DNA from: Bacillus spongiae
Lineage (GTDB): Bacteria; Bacillota; Bacilli; Bacillales; Bacillaceae_K
Length of the DNA: 64,000 nt
Assembly: GCF_037120725.1 (NCBI RefSeq)
Contig: NZ_JBBAXC010000003.1
Location: 62,001-126,000, forward strand
Reading direction: 5' to 3'
The notes under the pieces are model-generated. The model saw only the letters and a list, made by a program, of their open reading frames with translations, made no database searches and was not told the origin of the DNA. Below are positions 63,254-64,000 of the stretch, piece after piece; position 1 is the first letter of the stretch; every line of letters starts with the position of its first letter. The translations under genes and the position numbers were made by a program.

Positions 63254-63769
63254 TTATATACTCCTTTCCATTTTCTTAATAGGCTGAGGACTTGAGGCAA
63301 TAGATTCCTTCTCAAAAATAAGGACAAATGGGATGTGATTTAGGTGGTCGGTATTTACTTCTAAATCATTTTTCTTCGTGAAAAAATTAAATGAGTGTAG
63401 AGGCGTTGCTCACTTGAGACTTATACAGAAAATATAAAATCGGTGCCTACAAGAAACTCATTGCCAGCTTGTTAATATCTTTATGTTCAGTCACCTACCT
63501 TCTATGACTAGTAAAATGAAAGTGCTTAATCAAAATGTAAGGAATATATATGAGAGGTGAAATTGAATTGTTCCTGTGGATAGGTGGCTTCAATGGGTAC
63601 ATTTTCACCTTAATTTGTTATAATTTAAGTAAACTGTTTGGAGTAATCTTCATTGTGAATGGAGGAAGAAGAACTTAAAATTGATAAATTAGAAGTTACT
63701 TAAAAATGTTGAATTCACCTTATGAAAGCGGTAGACTAAAATACCATATACCGATTTAGGAGGACTAGG
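63254..63769. other. intergenic region before pgcA
   Basis: About 515 bases between divergent genes with no supported frame. AT-rich promoter-like sequence lies near 63610-63640 and 63720-63760; nothing more specific can be claimed. Confidence 0.4.
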
Positions 63770-64000
63770 ATGAACTGGAAAGATATTTACCAAAAATGGA
63801 TAAAAGATAATCAATTAGATCAAGAATTGCGTTCACAATTAATGAATATAAAAGATGAAAGCCTGTTAGAAGATGCTTTTTATAAGAATCTCGAATTTGG
63901 GACAGGGGGAATGAGAGGAGAAATAGGCCCTGGTACAAATCGAATGAATTTATATACAGTGAGAAAGGCTTCAGAGGGACTTGCCCGATATATTGAAAAG
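63770..64000 (+). CDS. pgcA: alpha-phosphoglucomutase PgcA, 5' part only
   Basis: The first 77 codons read [13 protein letters not shown], then [20 protein letters not shown] and [27 protein letters not shown] and NRMN-Y-x-x-x-A are the start of the phospho-sugar mutase PgcA type, which converts glucose-6-phosphate to glucose-1-phosphate for UDP-glucose. TTAGGAGGAC precedes the ATG at 63770. The active-site serine loop lies beyond the window. Confidence 0.93.
   Translation, partial: MNWKDIYQKWIKDNQLDQELRSQLMNIKDESLLEDAFYKNLEFGTGGMRGEIGPGTNRMNLYTVRKASEGLARYIEK

Noticed and set aside
63720-63745. A cre site before pgcA (TGAAAGCGGTAGAC)
   Set aside because: The right half departs from the consensus at more than one defined position.

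Overview
The window reads as chromosomal DNA of a low-GC, endospore-forming Bacillaceae species. The signs are PrkA and YhbH (a sporulation kinase pair), strong AGGAGG-type ribosome binding sites, frequent TTG and GTG starts, U-tailed hairpin terminators, and many genes whose closest relatives I recognise from Bacillus (NfrA1, HelD, DeoR/NupC/DeoC/Cdd, YodB/YodC, RocB, YhcT/YhcU, DUF2533). No rRNA, tRNA, CRISPR array, intact insertion sequence or prophage was seen. All calls were made by reading; no database was searched.

Layout. 1-8.4 kb is accessory DNA: a partial zinc-ribbon gene, a WYL regulator, a small HTH protein, a large secreted repeat protein with a rearranged Vps62-like domain, a GNAT acetyltransferase, a penicillin-binding-like serine hydrolase and a PPOX flavoprotein. 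8.4-12.7 kb holds an RND efflux pump and the nitroreductase NfrA. 12.7-16.9 kb is prkA and yhbH with two small genes between them. 17.4-23.2 kb is an amino-sugar locus: cutC and the GlcNAc PTS permease nagP diverge from nagA-nagB-nagR and a SIS protein, across an intergenic region with two NagR-type operators and a cre-like site. 23.3-27.7 kb has a truncated cytochrome c biogenesis gene next to a copied terminator, a VanW protein, SAM decarboxylase, an acetate-permease family protein and an ATP-grasp ligase. 27.8-31.7 kb is deoxynucleoside catabolism (deoR, nupC, deoC, cdd) with shared DeoR-like operators.

32.0-33.0 kb, on the minus strand, carries what I judge the most interesting element: a ykkC-class RNA with guanidine-I hallmarks and an overlapping terminator. 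It sits in front of a class I glutamine amidotransferase-like gene and a cupin gene rather than the usual efflux or urea-carboxylase genes. 33.1-41 kb has a twice-frameshifted kinase pseudogene, a methyltransferase, DegV, ProC, an MBL hydrolase, a YciI-like protein, a secreted protein of five 28-residue repeats and a two-component system, closed by a long inverted repeat element.

41-48.5 kb holds an SRPBCC protein, a SIMPL protein, lactate dehydrogenase behind two Rex-type operators, a lone NRPS-like adenylation-carrier-reductase enzyme, and a decayed chemotaxis receptor. 48.5-64 kb holds a RocB-type peptidase, an ABC transporter, a quinone-type stress pair (YodC/YodB), HelD, several DUF membrane proteins (DUF817, DUF1189, a triplicated CC-GGG protein), a pirin behind an MhqR-like operator, YhcT/YhcU and the start of pgcA.

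Several regulatory circuits can be read from the DNA: NagR with CcpA, DeoR, Rex, YodB-like and MhqR-like operators, a sigma-E-like promoter, and the riboswitch.
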